Below, in pieces: positions 59,360-64,000 of a stretch of DNA of 64,000 nucleotides. The translations under genes were made by a program, and so were the position numbers. Under the pieces are notes generated by a model. That model did no database searches and was not told the DNA's origin. It worked only from the letters and a program-made list of their open reading frames with translations. Origin of the DNA: Prunus persica (lineage: Eukaryota; Streptophyta; Magnoliopsida; Rosales; Rosaceae); NCBI RefSeq assembly GCF_000346465.2, contig NC_034013.1, forward strand, positions 15,069,757 through 15,133,756, read 5' to 3'. Each line of letters opens with the position of its first letter. The stretch's first letter is position 1.

Positions 59360-59367
59360 GCGGGAAA
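59360..59367 (-). promoter_or_regulatory. E2F consensus site upstream of the DEL-like gene
   Basis: GCGGGAAA on the plus strand is TTTCCCGC on the gene's strand, a perfect TTTSSCGC E2F element about 300 bases before the start codon. DEL genes in Arabidopsis are known E2F targets. Confidence 0.55.
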
Positions 59368-60825
59368 ATGGAATCTCACGCTTTCGGGTATGGAGCCAAA
59401 TTAACCGGTTTTTGCCTCCCGTTTTATTTTTTATTTTTTTCTTTCGTCAATCATGCTATTTAGTGATAAATGAAGGGATGTGGTTAATTTGGGAATAATG
59501 AGGGATGTGGTTAGTATATTAACATTCTTTGTGTGTGATATTTGATGGGAGCGAGAAAAAATAGTGAGTAGGTGGATTACATGGGAATGGCAACAACATT
59601 GCGAGAATGCTAATAATTATTTATGTTTAAAACGTTATTCAAGTTGTATTTCGCAACTATCTTTTTGTGAACCGTCGTCAACGGAATTTGAACTTGGAAT
59701 ATCTTCCATCGATGGAGACAATACATACTACTGGACTACAAGTTGGTATTCAAACAATGCTTCAAGTTCTATACATTGCGCATTGTGTTCCTTCTAAACT
59801 CTTCTTAGGTTATCGCGTTTCAAGGTTTAGAATTTAGATTATAATATGGATTAATGTTCTATCAAAAGAAAACATGAGGATTAATGCACTATAGTAGTAA
59901 GATGAGAATCATAATGACAGAAACCTCGTTAAACACAGTTAAATCTTATTCTTGTATCAGTTTCCATTCAAATCGAAATAAACTTAACTAGAGAGGTAAA
60001 GGGGCAAATAAGCCAAAGACTCGTTTACCCCTTTCTTTCTCAGAAATGCTACATTCCTGCTTATGCATAAAAATCATCGGATCATTGAACGAACCTTTAT
60101 CCAACAAAAGTTCTTAAAATATTTTGGGTGGTGCACACAGTATTTTCATAACAAATAGTAATGAACAAATTCTTATGTTAGTTGATCCAATATTAAACGG
60201 AGCCAAGAAACCAGCTTCTTCTGTTAATGCAAGCATCAACTTGACTAATGTATGCAACTCCAAATTTGACAACAGTGGATATGTGCGGAAGTTTAAATGA
60301 TTTCCTTTTACTTTAGAGATTGTGGAACTGATACAAACTGATGCAAGCTATATTATCAAACAAATCACCGGCAACATGCTTCGAAAGCATGCAATGACAA
60401 TGAGAAGGAAGAAACAATTGAACCTTGAAACTCACCAACACCATTGACAATCATGGCCGGATTTTCTTTCTCATCTTTTCTTGCTAGGCGAATGATCATC
60501 ATGTTCTTAGCCTGTTGCTCAAGTTAAGTCTCTCCCACACTCAATGCTTCATCTCCACTAGAATGATGAGAGATGGTCATCGGATATATAACCCCCTGAG
60601 CCAGTCCCAATTTGTGTGTGCTCTGCTTGTAAAAGCAGTGAAAGCCTCAAGTTTGGTGGCACAGAAATCTCTCTTTCAATCGAACTGCACCAAATATGCC
60701 CAGCTGATCCTTGAAATTCTAGACCTTCAACCCCAAACAGCACAGAAGGAAGTTTTGCAGAGAGGATCAAGCGTTCAAACTTGAGCAGGAATAGAAAACT
60801 CTTCTAAGCAGAATTCCTACATGAT
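59368..60825. other. Spacer between the DEL-like and PPR genes
   Basis: No gene supported. Open stretches at 59564-59797 and 60515-60784 have no recognised family. The right part is the 3' region of the PPR gene. Confidence 0.55.
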
Positions 60826-62289
60826 TTATAGTTTGACCTGGCGGGGAAGTCGGCCACATCTGCTCTGCAATCTCAAAATCTCTTGTGCAAAAGCTTGATT
60901 ACCTGTTAACAAAAGCCCATCCAGAATGCGATTAAAGGTGAACCTACGGGGCAAAAATCCTCTGTTAACCATCTCAATCAACAACTTCCCAGCCACTAAC
61001 AGATCTTCAGGTTTCTTCCTCACAAACATGGCACTAATCAAAACGTTGTATGTATCCAAATTAGGCAAGCAAATTCCACCACCCATCTTCTCAAACACAC
61101 TCAACCCTTTTTCTATCTCTCCAGCATCACAAAAGTAACGAATCACAACATTATATATCTGAACATTTGGTTCACACTTGTCATCCTTCATTCTCTCCAT
61201 ATACTCCATCGCCCTTTCCATGTTACCCGCATGACACAATCCTCTAATCAACACACTATAAGTGGTCACATTAGGCACATAACCCTTGCTCATCATCTCC
61301 TCAAAAACCAAGACAGCATTTTCCACGCTATCTTTCTTGCACAAAACCTGAATCAAAGCATTGTAAGTTGCAACGGAAGGAAGCACCCCCTCCCCAACCA
61401 TCTCATCGAAAACTTTTCGAGCTTTCTTAATCTCACCAACAACACCAAACCCATGAACCAAAGTAGTGTAAGTAACAACATCAATCTCACACTTCCTCTT
61501 CTTCATTTGCAAAAAGAACTCCCAAGCTTCCTTAATCTGGCCTGCTCTAAAATACCCTTTAAGCATTATGTTATACGTGGTTAAACTCGGGTCCAATCCC
61601 CTCTCCACCATCTCCCCCAAAAGCTCCAAAGCCTTTGGGGTTCGCTTAATCAAACACCACCCATTTGCAATAATATTATAACTAATACAATCAGCCTTAA
61701 ACTTGCCCCTAAACACCTTAAACAAATTATAAGCCTTTTCAACACGCTTAGCTTTGCAAAGCACATCAAGTATGGTATTAAAGGAATTCAAATCCTGAGG
61801 ACAGCCATGTTCATGCATAGACAAGAACACCTTAACAGCTCTATCAGGTTTGCCAGCAGCAACATACCTCTCAGTGATGATAGCAAAAGTTCTCGGGCCC
61901 GGGCCGAGGCGGCGCGCCCGCATCCGGGAAACGAGGGTCCATAGGGCCTTATAGTCACGCAGACGACCAGCTATGTCGATGGCGTGGTCGAAGGACGAGC
62001 GAGAGTGCGTGTAGCTGGGGTGGTGGTCAAGTACTTTAAAGAATTGGATGGCTTTAGGCCCATGGTTCCAGAGCCGTTTCAGGGTCTTGTCCACCAAATC
62101 TGCAGTCCACTCGATTTTAGGGTTGTGAAGAATCTGGGTTAGGGTTTGTGGATCGGATTGGAGGATGAGGTTGGCCAAGTAAGAGTCTTGAGGCGGTTGT
62201 GGGGGTGAGGTGGTGAGGCTGCGACATGGGATTGAAAAACTGGGTTTTGGGTTTTTCTGTGCCGCAGTTTTGAGTTGCAGAGTGAACAT
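60826..62289 (-). CDS. P-class pentatricopeptide repeat protein, OTP43-like
   Basis: An intronless gene of 487 residues from the ATG at 62289. A Ser/Pro-rich N terminus (SIPCRSLTTSPPQPPQDSY) looks like a mitochondrial presequence. About a dozen 35-residue PPR motifs follow, for example TYNALIQVLCKKDSVENAVL and TYSVLIRGLCHAGNMERAME, with no E or DYW extension, so it is a P-class RNA-binding protein. Its place beside a KONJAC gene and ALDH10, and its length, fit Arabidopsis OTP43 (At1g74900), which is needed for trans-splicing of mitochondrial nad1 intron 1 and hence complex I. The function transfer rests on synteny and general likeness. Confidence 0.88.
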   Translation of the reverse strand: MFTLQLKTAAQKNPKPSFSIPCRSLTTSPPQPPQDSYLANLILQSDPQTLTQILHNPKIEWTADLVDKTLKRLWNHGPKAIQFFKVLDHHPSYTHSRSSFDHAIDIAGRLRDYKALWTLVSRMRARRLGPGPRTFAIITERYVAAGKPDRAVKVFLSMHEHGCPQDLNSFNTILDVLCKAKRVEKAYNLFKVFRGKFKADCISYNIIANGWCLIKRTPKALELLGEMVERGLDPSLTTYNIMLKGYFRAGQIKEAWEFFLQMKKRKCEIDVVTYTTLVHGFGVVGEIKKARKVFDEMVGEGVLPSVATYNALIQVLCKKDSVENAVLVFEEMMSKGYVPNVTTYSVLIRGLCHAGNMERAMEYMERMKDDKCEPNVQIYNVVIRYFCDAGEIEKGLSVFEKMGGGICLPNLDTYNVLISAMFVRKKPEDLLVAGKLLIEMVNRGFLPRRFTFNRILDGLLLTGNQAFAQEILRLQSRCGRLPRQVKL

Positions 62290-62615
62290 TTTCTGGAGTT
62301 GGAGCCATTGATGGTTAGTTACAAGAGTTGCACTTTTCCCTCGTTATTTTCTCAACAACCAAACAAGTTTCGTGGGGTCAATTTAATTGGGCCGGGCTTT
62401 CTCCTTTCTTACCACAACAGCCCAACCCGGCACCTGTAAAAACATAAACAAAAAAAAACCCACCAAAAATTGAAAAATCAAGTTTGATTTGTGTTTTTGA
62501 AAAATCTGAAACTAAGCGCGGGGTCTTGCTCAGTATACCACCGCCACTCCGGCGCACGTTAGATGTCAACAGCAGACAGTTGCAGCATTGGCTGAGTGAC
62601 TGAGAGAGCAAATCA
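62290..62615. promoter_or_regulatory. Divergent promoter between PPR and APC8 genes
   Basis: 326 bases separate the two start codons. Both leaders and promoters must lie here. I see no convincing TATA box for either gene, common for housekeeping genes. Confidence 0.5.
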
Positions 62616-64000
62616 ATGAGTTCAAAAGAGAACTACAGAATCGAGCTTCGAACCGCGATTCGTCAGCTAAGCGACCGTTGTCTCTATGCAGCTTCCAAAT
62701 GGTACCCAGCAAACCCTAAAACCCCAAATTCCAGTTCGAATTTCGGTTCTTTGCAGCTACTGATGCTTCCATCGTTTTTGAACAATTTGCAGGGCGGCAG
62801 AGCAGCTTGTGGGTATTGAGCAAGACCCGGCAAAGTTTACTCCTGCAAACACCAGATTCCAGCGCGGGAGCTCCAGCATTCGACGCAGGTTTCGCACCAA
62901 TGAGATCACTTCAACGCCAGCTGCTGGAGTGTCGTACGTCTCAACTCCGGTGATGGAGGAAGACGACATCGTGGATGGTGATTTTTACCTTCTTGCTAAG
63001 TCGTATTTTGATTGCCGAGAGTACAGAAGAGCTGCTCATGCGCTTCGTGATCAAAATGGAAAGAAGTCAGTGTTCTTGCGCTGCTATGCTCTTTACCTGG
63101 TCTGTTAACATTCTCTTATATTTGTCTTATTGCCCTTGTTTCTCTTTCACTCTTTGCAAATGAAAGTTTTGTTCTGTTTTTTTTTCGTCTTTTGTAGATT
63201 ATAGATTGATTTAGGTGAGATTTATGTGTGTCCATGTAATATTGATTTCATGAGCACATAAATTTTGTATCTTTAGAAGCGTCCAGTCATTATTACCTTA
63301 AAGGTTGATTTTTGGTGGGTGCTGCAGTTGGCATGAACTAGTTTAAATAGTGGCGATTCAGTGACGGGTACAAGTTTGATTAGGATGTAGATCAGGCAAC
63401 TGGGATCCAACGTACAATAGATTGGCAATAGGGTATAGGAATCTGATTAGCAAATCTTTATCATTTTAATGGTACAAGAAAAGACAAGTAGAGGTTTCTC
63501 ATTTGTTAGAAAATCATTGATTTTTATGAACCTACCTATTTCATTCCAGATGTTATAATTATATATTTTTGCCTCATTTTTTTTGCTTAATGAAGGCCGG
63601 AGAAAAGCGGAAAGAGGAAGAAATGATAGAACTTGAGGGGCCCCTAGGTAAGAGCGACGTTGTGAATGGTGAACTGGTTTCTCTAGAGAGGGAGTTATCA
63701 ACCCTTCGCAAGAATGGTACCATTGATCCTTTTGGACTCTACTTGTATGGTCTTGTGCTCAAAGACAAAGGCAGCAAGAGTCTTGCCCGTACAGTTCTTG
63801 TGGAGTCTGTTAACAATTACCCTTGGAACTGGAGTGCCTGGTCGGAGCTGCAGTCCTTGTGCACTACAGTTGACATTTTGACCACCCTTAATCTCAATAA
63901 CCATTGGATGAAGGACTTCTTTCTTGGCAGTGCTTATCAAGAACTAAGGAAACACAATGAATCCTTAGCAAAATATGAATATCTCCAGGGTAATTTTGCT
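62616..64000 (+). CDS. APC8: Anaphase-promoting complex subunit 8 (APC8/CDC23), 5' part
   Basis: Three exons are visible: 62616-62701, 62793-63099, and 63596 to about 63989, where CAG G|gtaatt may be a donor. The gene runs off the right edge. The start MSSKENYRIELRTAIRQLSD, then ASKWAAEQLVGIEQDP, EDDIVDGDFYLLAKSYFDCR and GLYLYGLVLKDKGSKSLART match plant CDC23/APC8, a TPR scaffold of the cell-cycle ubiquitin ligase APC/C. About 263 residues are present; the usual length is near 580, so most TPR repeats are beyond the window. The neighbour is an OTP43-like gene in divergent orientation; in Arabidopsis APC8 (At3g48150) sits beside DEL1. Confidence 0.93.

Noticed and set aside
61231..61584. 117-codon plus-strand frame
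   Set aside because: Antisense shadow of the PPR gene.

Overview
The window is nuclear DNA of a flowering plant. Genes have many short introns with GT..AG borders, are separated by long AT-rich spacers full of (GA)n/(CT)n tracts, and encode plant-type proteins (PUB-type U-box ligase, PPR protein, atypical E2F, ALDH10). A eudicot, probably a woody rosid, fits best; I cannot name the species from sequence alone.

Left third (1-30 kb): first exon of an HhH-GPD DNA glycosylase leaving the left edge (-); an intronless U-box/ARM E3 ligase (-); a seven-exon RsmG/GidB-type 16S rRNA methyltransferase, probably organellar (+); an intronless JINGUBANG-like WD40 protein (-); and a 19-exon alpha-N-acetylglucosaminidase, NAGLU/GH89 (+), one of whose splice donors is not canonical. 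The spacers hold a GATATCG-rich inverted-repeat element (about 4.4-5.3 kb), tRNA-derived SINE-like pieces, a small Helitron-like element and many microsatellites.

Middle (30-41 kb): two related kelch-like genes stand head to head around a 459-bp shared promoter. Next comes a patch of broken gene pieces: a partial copy of the NAGLU 3' end, two decayed copies of a Nudix hydrolase (NUDT20/24-like) N-terminal exon, a fragment of the kelch promoter and unrecognised open stretches. A small conserved 78-aa protein gene follows.

Right third (41.9-64 kb): a dense conserved block with two tandem ALDH10 aminoaldehyde dehydrogenases (+), a KONJAC/GMPPA-like GDP-mannose pyrophosphorylase homologue (+), an atypical E2F of the DEL/E2FE type (-), an OTP43-like mitochondrial PPR protein (-) and the start of APC8/CDC23 (+, runs off the right edge). 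In Arabidopsis these genes are split between two duplicated segments (At1g74900-74920 and At3g48150-48170); here they are together.

The genes do not form one pathway. Themes are the cell cycle (DEL-type E2F next to APC8), organelle RNA (RsmG, OTP43), carbohydrate metabolism (NAGLU, KJC-like) and peroxisomal aldehyde oxidation (ALDH10). The observations most worth checking are the loss of the peroxisomal signal in the first ALDH10 copy, the odd NAGLU splice donor, the inverted kelch pair and the gene-fragment patch. Exon borders were placed by hand from reading frame and splice consensus and may be off by a base or two.
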